NCBI GenBank assembly: GCA_009930355.1
Contig: RZYK01000140.1
Span: 1-5,429, forward strand
Direction: 5' to 3'
DNA length: 5,429 bases
From: Campylobacterota bacterium
Lineage (GTDB): Bacteria; Campylobacterota; Campylobacteria; Campylobacterales; Sulfurospirillaceae
Both the position numbers and the translations under genes were made by a program. Positions 1-5,429 of this stretch are shown one piece after another. Under the pieces are notes generated by a model. It searched no databases. It saw only the letters and a program-made list of their open reading frames with translations, and was not told the origin of the DNA. Every line of letters begins with the position of its first letter. Position 1 is the stretch's first letter.

Positions 1-2
1 AA

Positions 3-23
3 TAAAATGTGTTACCCTAAAAT
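3..23 (+). promoter_or_regulatory. Possible mqo promoter -10 region
   Basis: Two TAAAAT hexamers (3-8 and 18-23) lie upstream of mqo, and either could act as a sigma-70 -10 box. The first would put the transcript start near base 15 and leave a leader of about 30 nt. The second would put it almost on the Shine-Dalgarno. The window edge removes any -35 or extended upstream context, so this is a weak call. Confidence 0.3.
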
Positions 24-31
24 CTTAGAGT

Positions 32-37
32 AGGAAG
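32..37 (+). promoter_or_regulatory. Ribosome binding site of mqo
   Basis: AGGAAG sits 9 nt before the ATG at 47. It is the only purine-rich anti-16S match near the start and supports the chosen initiation codon. Confidence 0.7.
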
Positions 38-46
38 TTTTTTATC

Positions 47-1387
47 ATGACAAAAAATCACTATGACGTCTTAGTCATTGGCGGCGGTATCTCAGGAGCA
101 GCTCTCTTTTATGAGCTTGCCAAATATACAGATATTAAACGTATTGCACTTGTTGAAAAGTACGAGCGTTTAGCAAAACTTAATTCTGCTGGAACTTCCA
201 ATTCCCAAACCATTCACTGCGGTGACATCGAGACAAACTACACCTTAGAAAAAGCAACCAAAGTCAAAGAGACAGCGGGTATGATTGCAAAATATTGTCT
301 TCAATATGGCCATCAAGAAAAGTTTTTGTTTGCTCATCAGAAAATGGCCATTGGTGTGGGTGATGCTGAGGTGGACTATATGCTTAAGCGTTACGAGGAT
401 TTTAAAGAGCTTTATCCTTATTTAGAAGTCTTTGATAAAGAAAAACTTTCCAAAATTGAGCCAAAACTTGTCTATGACCAGTATGGCAAAGAACGTCCTG
501 AAAATATTGTCGGTGTGGGTGTCGAGGGTGGACAGTACAGTACCGTAGATTTTGGGCAAATGACAGAAAGTTTGGTAGAAGAAGCTCAAAAAATTGAGGG
601 CAAAGTAGCCGATGTCTTTTTGAATTCGCAGGTCACAAGCATTACAAAATTGGGTGATATGCATGTGGTTATGACCAAAGATAAAACCTTTACTGCTGAT
701 TTTGTAGTGGTCAATGCGGGTGCACACTCACTCTATCTTGCACACGAAATGGGCTATGGTATGGATTTGGCATGTTTGCCAGTGGCTGGAAGCTTTTATA
801 TCACAAAACAAAAAATGTTGAATGGTAAAGTGTATATGGTGCAACATCCAAAGCTTCCTTTTGCTGCTTTGCATGGTGATCCCGATATTCTAGCAGATGG
901 CTGTACCCGTTTTGGACCTACCGCATTGGTTCTTCCCAAATTAGAGCGTTATACGGGTGGTACCTATCTTGATTTTTGGCAGACTTTGCAGTTTGATACC
1001 AAAGTTGCTAAAGTATTTTATGATTTGATGAAAGACAGCGATATTCGCAATTATATTTTAAGAAATTTTTTGTTTGAGGTGCCAAAATACGGGAAAGAGC
1101 TTTTTGTGAAAGATGCACGTAAGATTGTCCCTTCTTTGCAGGTTGAGGATATTGAGTATGCTCATAACTTTGGAGGAGTAAGGCCTCAGGTGATTAATAA
1201 GACGGAGCAAAAGTTGATGTTAGGCGAGGCCAGTATTAATCCAGGAACAGGTATCGTTTTTAATATGACACCAAGCCCAGGGGCAACCAGTTGTTTAGGC
1301 AATGCACGTCGTGATACACGTATTTTATGTGAATACCTCGGTAAAACCTTTAACGAAGAATTGTTCAAACAAGAACTCGTTGATTAA
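47..1387 (+). CDS. mqo: Malate:quinone oxidoreductase (FAD-dependent)
   Basis: Predicted to oxidise L-malate to oxaloacetate and pass the electrons to the membrane quinone pool, as a peripheral membrane flavoprotein in place of or beside NAD-dependent malate dehydrogenase. The 446-residue protein opens with a Rossmann dinucleotide fold: DVLVIGGGISG at residues 7-17 and an acidic residue, E37, ending the second strand (ALVEKYE), which usually binds the FAD ribose. A C-terminal FAD-domain motif, NFGGVRPQ, lies at residues 374-381, followed by a glycine/proline-rich stretch ending SPGATSCLGNARRD. Size and N-terminal sequence match the short Mqo type described in Helicobacter pylori and Campylobacter jejuni, about 450 residues, rather than the longer E. 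coli type. The start has a Shine-Dalgarno, and the gene ends just before a strong terminator, so it is probably monocistronic or the last gene of its unit. A related FAD-dependent 2-hydroxyacid oxidase is the main alternative. Confidence 0.85.
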   Translation: MTKNHYDVLVIGGGISGAALFYELAKYTDIKRIALVEKYERLAKLNSAGTSNSQTIHCGDIETNYTLEKATKVKETAGMIAKYCLQYGHQEKFLFAHQKMAIGVGDAEVDYMLKRYEDFKELYPYLEVFDKEKLSKIEPKLVYDQYGKERPENIVGVGVEGGQYSTVDFGQMTESLVEEAQKIEGKVADVFLNSQVTSITKLGDMHVVMTKDKTFTADFVVVNAGAHSLYLAHEMGYGMDLACLPVAGSFYITKQKMLNGKVYMVQHPKLPFAALHGDPDILADGCTRFGPTALVLPKLERYTGGTYLDFWQTLQFDTKVAKVFYDLMKDSDIRNYILRNFLFEVPKYGKELFVKDARKIVPSLQVEDIEYAHNFGGVRPQVINKTEQKLMLGEASINPGTGIVFNMTPSPGATSCLGNARRDTRILCEYLGKTFNEELFKQELVD

Positions 1388-1398
1388 AACTCCTAAGA

Positions 1399-1424
1399 AG
1401 GCGTGCTTGCACGCCTCTTTTTTT
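1399..1424 (+). terminator. Intrinsic terminator after mqo
   Basis: The arms GGCGTG (1400-1405) and CACGCC (1410-1415) form a perfect GC-rich 6-bp stem around a CTTG loop, extended by A1399-T1416, and are followed by the T-rich tail TCTTTTTTT. It begins 12 nt after the mqo stop codon. It separates mqo from the methyltransferase gene, which starts 12 nt past the T tract, so that gene needs read-through or an unseen promoter. Confidence 0.92.
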
Positions 1425-1435
1425 AAAGAAGTCTG

Positions 1436-2125
1436 ATGATAAATCCCCTTGATCTTTACGCAAAAATTGAATCGCTGATTGGCTTTGATGCTCAATATGA
1501 ACTACTTTACCAAAACTATTTAGAGATTTTAAACTCTTTACATGTAAAGCGTGTTTTGGATGTTGGCTGTGGCAATGGAAAATTTTTAAAGCACCTCAAA
1601 GAGAATAGTTTTGAGGCTTTCGGTATTGATAGAAGTGCCAAAATGGTGGAGCGTGCTCTTGCTTTAGGTGTGAATGCTTCAACCAAAGAGCTTAATGAAT
1701 GGGAAACGCAAAGCTTTGAGTGTGTGGTGGCTATTGCGGATGTTTTAAATTACATTTCACCCTTAGAAATAAACGCTTTTTTAGATTCGGTGGCAGAGGT
1801 GCTACCCAAAGGGGGCTATTTTCTCTGTGATATCAATACGCTCTATGGTTTTGAAGGCGTGGCAGAAGGCGTTATGTGTCAAGACAATGGTCATGAGTTT
1901 TTGTGTGTAGATGCGACGTTTACGAACAAAGAGCTTTTGACAAAAATTGTGCTTTTTGAAAAAGAGGGTTCGTTATACCGTAAAGAAGAGGGAAGCATTA
2001 CACAATACTTCCATCCCCTCTCTTTGTTTAAAAAACTAACACACTTTAAATTACTTTCGACCAAACCCATCACCCTCTTTGGAGAGGAGCCTGATAAAAC
2101 TCTTTTAATGTTTCAAAAGCGTTAA
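1436..2125 (+). CDS. Class I SAM-dependent methyltransferase, substrate unknown
   Basis: The 229-residue protein has a standalone class I methyltransferase fold. Motif I is VLDVGCGNGKFL (residues 40-51, glycine-rich SAM loop, D42, G44, G46, G48). The acidic end of strand 2 is FGIDRSAKM (D65, expected to bind the SAM ribose hydroxyls). A post-II/IV region, AIADVLNYIS (residues 99-108), follows. The C-terminal half is mostly beta strands and shows no second recognisable domain, no signal peptide and no membrane segment, so a cytosolic enzyme on a small molecule or protein is likely. The sequence does not reveal the acceptor. ATG 1436 is the first usable start; AAAGAAG at 1425-1431 is only a weak ribosome site. 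The mqo terminator lies immediately upstream and no convincing promoter is visible. Its stop codon overlaps that of the convergent gene. Confidence 0.85.
   Translation: MINPLDLYAKIESLIGFDAQYELLYQNYLEILNSLHVKRVLDVGCGNGKFLKHLKENSFEAFGIDRSAKMVERALALGVNASTKELNEWETQSFECVVAIADVLNYISPLEINAFLDSVAEVLPKGGYFLCDINTLYGFEGVAEGVMCQDNGHEFLCVDATFTNKELLTKIVLFEKEGSLYRKEEGSITQYFHPLSLFKKLTHFKLLSTKPITLFGEEPDKTLLMFQKR
1536..1549. repeat. Palindrome CTTTACATGTAAAG (TTTACATGTAAA family)
   Basis: This is a perfect 14-nt palindrome inside the methyltransferase gene, with core TTTACATGTAAA at 1537-1548. In frame it encodes L-H-V-K (L35-K38) just before the SAM-binding motif. The same 12-mer recurs at 2681-2692, and with one end mismatch at 4550-4561. 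Confidence 0.7.
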
Positions 2126-2607
2126 GCCAAATCTTTTAAAAAGGTGGTAAGTGTTGAAGTTTGCTGTTTGAGTTCATCTTCAGCTTGCATCTTCTCTTGT
2201 AACTGTTTACGGTAGGCATCAAGCATCTCATCTAAACTAGCCAGTGCATTGGTACGCTCTTCTCCCACTAATGGAGGTTGTGCATCTTCTCCAAGCCCTA
2301 GCTTATCCATAAGTTCCGCTTTTTTCTCTTCAATCATCTTTTCAATTTTCTCAAAATTGTAATCTTGATAGAATTGAAGAGCACCTTTTGTTCGAAGGGC
2401 TTCTTTAAAGGCTTCAACCGCTTCATCTTGAGAGGATGCTAGTGTCTCACTGGTTTGGCTATTGGGTGAACTGCTTTGTTTGATGATAATTGCTTCATCT
2501 AAAATCGAGGCAAAGGCATTGCTTGCTTCTTTGTTTTTGGTCGCAATAGCATCAAAGCTCTGTTGCAGAAAAGTATTAACTCGTATTTTGCTCTCATCAA
2601 GGCTCAT
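2122..2607 (-). CDS. Small charged helical protein of unknown function, predicted sigma-54 regulon
   Basis: I do not recognise this 161-residue protein. It is hydrophilic and predicted mostly helical, with no cysteine, signal peptide or membrane segment. A Ser/Thr/Gln-rich linker (about residues 44-60, including QSSSPNSQTSETLASSQ) separates an N-terminal helical part from a middle segment, KGALQFYQDYNFEKIEKMIE (residues 74-93), that runs on into a lysine/glutamate-rich helix. Residues about 117-150 look like a second coiled-coil-prone helix. The start at 2607 is chosen because CAAAGGAGGTACGT lies directly before it. An in-frame ATG at 2643 would lie upstream of the transcript start predicted from the sigma-54-type promoter and is rejected. 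That promoter, and the CheX-domain gene upstream on the same strand, suggest a role linked to flagella or chemotaxis. This is inference from context only. Confidence 0.82.
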   Translation of the reverse strand: MSLDESKIRVNTFLQQSFDAIATKNKEASNAFASILDEAIIIKQSSSPNSQTSETLASSQDEAVEAFKEALRTKGALQFYQDYNFEKIEKMIEEKKAELMDKLGLGEDAQPPLVGEERTNALASLDEMLDAYRKQLQEKMQAEDELKQQTSTLTTFLKDLA

Positions 2608-2611
2608 ACGT

Positions 2612-2620
2612 ACCTCCTTT
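2612..2620 (-). promoter_or_regulatory. Strong Shine-Dalgarno of the 161-residue protein gene
   Basis: On the reverse strand, AAAGGAGGT ends 4 nt before the ATG at 2607. It is the best ribosome binding site in the window and decides the start over the in-frame ATG 36 nt upstream. Confidence 0.9.
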
Positions 2621-2639
2621 GAATAGATACCTATGACAA

Positions 2640-2653
2640 GCAAAAAAGGTTCC
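2640..2653 (-). promoter_or_regulatory. Sigma-54 (RpoN) type promoter
   Basis: The reverse strand reads AAAGGAACCTTTTTTGCTTG. The -24 GG (2653-2652) and -12 GC (2641-2640) are exactly 10 nt apart, and the context GGAAC-N5-TTGCTT fits the general sigma-54 consensus TGGCAC-N5-TTGCW. It fits even better the Campylobacter flagellar version (GGAAC...TTGCTT). The one visible deviation is A instead of T before GG. The predicted transcript start is near 2628, about 20 nt before the ATG, leaving just enough leader for the Shine-Dalgarno. No enhancer site for an activator is recognised. Confidence 0.8.
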
Positions 2654-2669
2654 TTTATGGAAAGATTTC

Positions 2670-2698
2670 AAAGAAACCCTTTTACATGTAAAAGGGTT
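2670..2698 (-). terminator. Hairpin terminator after the CheX-domain gene
   Basis: A 24-nt perfect palindrome (2675-2698) can fold into a 10-bp stem with arms AACCCTTTTA and TAAAAGGGTT and a CATG loop. On the reverse strand it starts within the stop codon of the CheX-domain gene and is followed by TCTTTG, a short T-rich tail. The stem is good but the tail is poor, so termination may be partial. The sigma-54-type promoter of the next gene begins about 20 nt further on. Confidence 0.65.
2675..2698. repeat. 24-nt perfect palindrome with TTTACATGTAAA core
   Basis: The core TTTACATGTAAA is at 2681-2692, and the symmetry extends to AACCCT and AGGGTT on the two sides. It is the longest perfect palindrome noticed in the window, and it carries the same 12-mer found inside the methyltransferase gene. 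Confidence 0.85.
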
Positions 2699-3749
2699 AT
2701 TTGGTGATAAACATATAAAAAGGTTTTTCGTCTAATTGCATATCTATCCAGACACCATTAGAACCTAGTGTATCAGCAAGCGCTACTTGTAATGAGAGAT
2801 AGGTTTTAGGAAGCTCAAAAAGGACTTTGAGATTTTTATTAGAGAAGATCACTTTCGCTGCACCCGTAATAATATTACAAAACTCCGCCACACCATCAAC
2901 AATACCCGCCGTATCATCGGCTGAAATACTCTCTCCTAACATTGCCTCAAGTGCGATAAGCGCAAGCTCTTTTGGAAAGACAAGAAAAAAAATACCGCTA
3001 ATATCTCCTTTAAATTTCATTGCCGCAATAATGGTTTGAGGTGGAACTTTTTCATTAAATGGTCTAATTTCATGTTTGATTTTCTGTGCCTCAAGCCCTG
3101 TCATAGTCACCAGTGAATTAACCGCTGTGTCAATAAAAACGGGGAGGTTAATGATAAGCTGTTTTGAAAGAGCTAGGCTTTTATTTTGTGCTGTACTGTT
3201 GTCAGCATGATTGATAACGGTGTGCGTAATGGTCATATCATATTTTTTGGCCGAAGCTTTGATTCTAAAATCTTCAGCATTATTGGCTTGGACAATGGAA
3301 TAGCCTAATCTGGAGAGTTCACCTGTAATTTTATTGGCATTCTCTTTGTCTTCATCATAAATTAAAACAGCCAACTCTTTTTTCATGGTGCTTGGATTGA
3401 AAAATAAAAGTGCTGTTTGAATATTTTGAAAAAGTTTAATCGATGTTGTTGTACTTAAATGCTTTAGATAAGTAAAAACATCTTTTTTATAATCTCCAAT
3501 AGCAATAGGAATATCTATTTTATGGCTTACTTTTTCTAATTGCTTTACAAGATTGGCTAAATGCGGATCTTCTTTTACCAAAGGGGAATACGGTGCATTT
3601 TTAAGAGAAATAAAAATTCCTTTAATACCACGTTCTTTAAATGAGGCATACTGCCCTACGATGGTATTAGATAAAACAGTGTTACGACTCTCTAAAATTG
3701 TTTCATTGTAATGAAAAATTAAAATGGAATGTTGAATGGTATTTGTCAT
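2697..3749 (-). CDS. CheX-type phosphatase domain protein with degenerate receiver-like domain
   Basis: The C-terminal part of this 350-residue protein (about 198-350) resembles the CheC/CheX/FliY phosphatase family, which removes phosphate from CheY-P in chemotaxis. GDISGIFFLVFPKELALIAL (residues 248-267) is followed by VAEFCNIITGAAK (287-299), where E289 and N292 match the catalytic ExxN pair and G296 the conserved glycine. Residues about 125-185 look like a response-regulator receiver: AVLIYDEDKENA (127-138) gives the acidic cluster D132/E133/D134, and KYDMTITHTV (169-178) is the next core strand. H176 occupies the expected phospho-aspartate position, so this domain is probably not phosphorylated. 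The first 115 residues alternate strands and helices, perhaps a STAS-like fold, but this is uncertain. There are no membrane segments. ATG 3749 is chosen; a TTG at 3761 would add four residues, and neither has a strong ribosome site. The CheX assignment is fairly secure; the role is inferred. Confidence 0.8.
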   Translation of the reverse strand: MTNTIQHSILIFHYNETILESRNTVLSNTIVGQYASFKERGIKGIFISLKNAPYSPLVKEDPHLANLVKQLEKVSHKIDIPIAIGDYKKDVFTYLKHLSTTTSIKLFQNIQTALLFFNPSTMKKELAVLIYDEDKENANKITGELSRLGYSIVQANNAEDFRIKASAKKYDMTITHTVINHADNSTAQNKSLALSKQLIINLPVFIDTAVNSLVTMTGLEAQKIKHEIRPFNEKVPPQTIIAAMKFKGDISGIFFLVFPKELALIALEAMLGESISADDTAGIVDGVAEFCNIITGAAKVIFSNKNLKVLFELPKTYLSLQVALADTLGSNGVWIDMQLDEKPFYMFITK

Positions 3750-3791
3750 GCTTCGCTTCAAATATCTTATTTGTTAGGATTATGAGTCAAG

Positions 3792-3800
3792 ATGATAGCA
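3792..3800 (-). promoter_or_regulatory. Possible extended -10 promoter of the CheX-domain gene
   Basis: The reverse strand reads TGCTATCAT, an extended -10 (TGn) with TATCAT matching TATAAT in five of six positions. The region 17 bp upstream is AT-rich (ATAAAT) and not a good -35 box, which is common in Campylobacterota sigma-70 promoters. It would give a leader of roughly 35 nt. A rival pair, TTGACT with TAAGAT, lies nearer the gene but has a short 15-nt spacer. Confidence 0.4.
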
Positions 3801-3883
3801 TATAAAGCTTTTAAATTTATTGAAAATGATAGTTAGCTGTACAAAAGTTCATCATTATTACAGGCGTGAATAACAAAGCCTTA

Positions 3884-3892
3884 TGATATAAT
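3884..3892 (+). promoter_or_regulatory. Sigma-70 extended -10 promoter of pyk
   Basis: TGATATAAT is a perfect TATAAT box (3887-3892) with the extended TG motif one base upstream. No clear -35 hexamer is present (GCGTGA at the expected place). Transcription would start near base 3899, giving a leader of about 45 nt before the ATG at 3945. Confidence 0.75.
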
Positions 3893-3932
3893 TTTGTTAC
3901 CATAGAATGATAAAATGGAGAGTATTTTAAAT

Positions 3933-3938
3933 AAAGGA
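3933..3938 (+). promoter_or_regulatory. Ribosome binding site deciding the pyk start
   Basis: AAAGGA lies 6 nt before ATG 3945. The in-frame ATG at 3915 has no such site, so translation from 3945 is preferred. Confidence 0.8.
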
Positions 3939-3944
3939 AAAAGT

Positions 3945-5390
3945 ATGGACAAAAAAACAAAGATTTTAGCAACCGTTGGACCTGCAAGTGATAGCGTAGA
4001 AATTTTAGAGGGCTTAATTAAGGCGGGAGTGAATGTGTTTCGCCTCAATTTTAGTCATGGAAGTCATGAATATCATGCAAGTACGTTAGCAAAAATTAGA
4101 GAAGCCGAAGCAAAAATGGGCAAAAAAGTGGGGGTATTGCAAGATATTTGTGGTCCTAAGATTCGTGTAGGAAAATTAGAAGAAGATTTTATGCTCGTTT
4201 CGGGGGATAAACTTTATTTTAGTAAAGAGGAAATTGTTGGTAAAAAAGTCAAAGAGGGTGAGTATGCTCTGTGTATTAATCAACCTCAAATTTTAGACAT
4301 GCTAAAGGTAGGCGAATACATTTATCTTTACGATGGTAATATCCGTGCACGTGTCATTGAGGCTGGTAAAAAAGTTGTCACTGAAGTAGAAAATAGCGGT
4401 AAACTCTCTTCTAATAAAGGGGTGAATTTCCCCAATACCGTGATTAACATTGAAGTGATTACACCCAAAGATGAAGCAGACCTTTTATGGGGCGCGCAAA
4501 ATGGGGTTGATTTTGTGGCTGTTTCGTTTGTGCAAAATGCCAATGACATTTTACATGTAAGAAATATTTTGAATGAACATAAATCCCGTTCTCATATTTT
4601 TGCCAAAATTGAAAAATTTGATGCGGTTGAGAAAATTGATGAAATTTTAGAAGTGAGCGATGGTATTATGGTGGCTCGTGGAGACTTGGGAATTGAAGTT
4701 CCTTACTATAAAGTGCCTAGTATTCAGAAAAAAATTATTGCCAAAGCCAATGCTGCTTCAAAACCTGTTATTACAGCCACCCAAATGTTGCTCTCTATGG
4801 CAGAAAAAGAGATGGCAACCCGTGCAGAAATCAGTGACGTTGCTAATGCAGTACTCGATGGAACGGATGCTGTGATGCTTTCAGAAGAGAGTGCGATTGG
4901 GGTTAATCCTATTCATGTTGTTGAAGTTATGGCAGCCACGATCAGGGAGACAGAAAGCATTTATCCGTATGGAAAATTTGAAGTTTATCCCTTCTTAGAT
5001 GAGACCGATATTATCTCCTCTTCGACAGCGAGGCTGGCAGATCGTTTAGGCGTTGAAGCGATGATTTCACTGACTAGTTCAGGAAAATCTGCTAAAAAAT
5101 TGGGACGTTATCGCATTCGTGCTGATATCTATGCGGTCACACATGATGAAAAAATTGCACGTTCTCTTACTATTGCATGGGGCATTAAACCTATTATGAA
5201 TGTTGACACCAGCAATTTAAATGTTATGATTGGACAAACATTGCAACGAGGTATTGAAAAAGGTGTTATTGATAAAGAAAAGACCTATATTGTCACAGCA
5301 GGGTATCCTTCTGGTGTTGAAGGAAGTACAAACTTTATTCGTATTTTGAAAAAAGAACAAATTGAGTATTACACCGATATGGTACTTTGA
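3945..5390 (+). CDS. pyk: Pyruvate kinase
   Basis: Transfers phosphate from phosphoenolpyruvate to ADP, giving pyruvate and ATP in the cytosol. The 481 residues match the usual bacterial length of about 470-480. Visible family marks, in order: TKILATVGPAS (5-15); NVFRLNFSHG (30-39, R33, N35, S37, H38 at the active site); LQDICGPKIRVG (65-76); the B-domain lid with YDG (129-131); NKGVNFPN (157-164); AKIEKFDAV (220-228, K221 general acid/base and E223 metal ligand); MVARGDLGIE (242-251, D247 metal ligand); ITATQMLLSM (276-285, T279); and DVANAVLDGTDAVMLSEES (298-316). A complete C-terminal allosteric domain follows. L283 replaces the acidic residue common in ATQML(E/D)SM. Starting at 3915 would add ten residues not expected in the family. 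It has its own promoter and is divergent from the CheX-domain gene. Confidence 0.96.
   Translation: MDKKTKILATVGPASDSVEILEGLIKAGVNVFRLNFSHGSHEYHASTLAKIREAEAKMGKKVGVLQDICGPKIRVGKLEEDFMLVSGDKLYFSKEEIVGKKVKEGEYALCINQPQILDMLKVGEYIYLYDGNIRARVIEAGKKVVTEVENSGKLSSNKGVNFPNTVINIEVITPKDEADLLWGAQNGVDFVAVSFVQNANDILHVRNILNEHKSRSHIFAKIEKFDAVEKIDEILEVSDGIMVARGDLGIEVPYYKVPSIQKKIIAKANAASKPVITATQMLLSMAEKEMATRAEISDVANAVLDGTDAVMLSEESAIGVNPIHVVEVMAATIRETESIYPYGKFEVYPFLDETDIISSSTARLADRLGVEAMISLTSSGKSAKKLGRYRIRADIYAVTHDEKIARSLTIAWGIKPIMNVDTSNLNVMIGQTLQRGIEKGVIDKEKTYIVTAGYPSGVEGSTNFIRILKKEQIEYYTDMVL
4550..4561. repeat. TTTACATGTAAG, near-copy of the TTTACATGTAAA palindrome
   Basis: A perfect 10-nt palindrome, TTACATGTAA (4551-4560), with one more matching base on its left, lies inside pyk. 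It encodes L-H-V-R (L203-R206) in the same frame as the copy in the methyltransferase gene. Confidence 0.6.
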
Positions 5391-5429
5391 AATAGGATGA
5401 GGTTTTTATCTTTAATACTTCCTTAAAGA

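Noticed and set aside
422..727. 101-codon reverse open frame inside mqo
   Set aside because: It is antisense to a well-supported enzyme gene, with no recognisable protein features. The same applies to the other short antisense or alternative-frame stretches at 1186-1368, 1891-2073, 2827-3039, 4328-4549 and 4660-4875.
2127..2147. Weak inverted repeat after the methyltransferase stop (CTTTT/AAAAG with flanking CCA/TGG)
   Set aside because: The stem is broken by mismatches, has no T tract, and lies inside the coding end of the convergent gene. It is not credible as a terminator.
2608..2643. In-frame upstream ATG at 2643 extending the 161-residue protein by 12 residues
   Set aside because: It lacks a Shine-Dalgarno and overlaps the predicted sigma-54 promoter, upstream of the expected transcript start near 2628. 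ATG 2607 has a near-perfect ribosome site.
2628..2657. Sigma-28 (FliA) promoter upstream of the 161-residue protein gene
   Set aside because: A TAAA is present, but the -10 region TGTCATAG fits GCCGATAA poorly. The sigma-54 match in the same DNA is far better.
3915..3944. Upstream in-frame ATG for pyruvate kinase
   Set aside because: It has no ribosome binding site, and the extra ten residues precede the normal pyruvate kinase N-terminus. AAAGGA sits correctly before ATG 3945.
5397..5426. Short reading frame MRFLSLILP after pyk
   Set aside because: It is nine codons and then a stop, with no supporting ribosome site or context. The last 39 bases show no gene and no clear terminator.

Overview
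The window looks like a chromosomal segment from a Campylobacterota (epsilonproteobacterial) genome, most like Sulfurospirillum or a relative. The reasons are the moderately AT-rich coding style, a Helicobacter/Campylobacter-type malate:quinone oxidoreductase of about 446 residues, extended -10 promoters without clear -35 boxes, and a sigma-54 promoter of the Campylobacter flagellar type (GGAAC-N5-TTGCTT). The genus is inferred from style and gene types; no database search was possible. I see no insertion sequence, prophage, CRISPR array, tRNA or rRNA.

Layout. A forward gene for malate:quinone oxidoreductase (mqo, 47-1387) ends at a clear intrinsic terminator (1399-1424). A forward class I SAM-dependent methyltransferase of unknown substrate follows (1436-2125). 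It converges on a reverse-strand gene for a 161-residue helical, charged protein of unknown function (2607-2122), and the two stop codons overlap in one TTAA. That small gene has its own sigma-54-type promoter and a near-perfect Shine-Dalgarno. Upstream of it, also on the reverse strand, lies a 350-residue protein (3749-2697) with an N-terminal region of uncertain fold, a degenerate receiver-like middle and a C-terminal CheX-type phosphatase domain. A 195-bp divergent intergenic region then carries promoters for this gene and for a forward pyruvate kinase (pyk, 3945-5390). The last 39 bases hold no supported gene.

How the genes fit together. Mqo (malate to oxaloacetate, electrons to quinone) and pyruvate kinase (PEP to pyruvate) are both central-carbon enzymes around the malate/PEP/pyruvate node. 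Between them sits a reverse-strand pair that looks motility-linked: a CheX-domain protein and a small protein under an apparent sigma-54 promoter, the sigma factor that drives many flagellar genes in this phylum. The most interesting points are this candidate flagellar/chemotaxis pair and a recurring palindrome, TTTACATGTAAA. The palindrome occurs exactly twice and once with a single end mismatch, including as the core of a 24-nt perfect palindrome and in two genes in the same reading frame.
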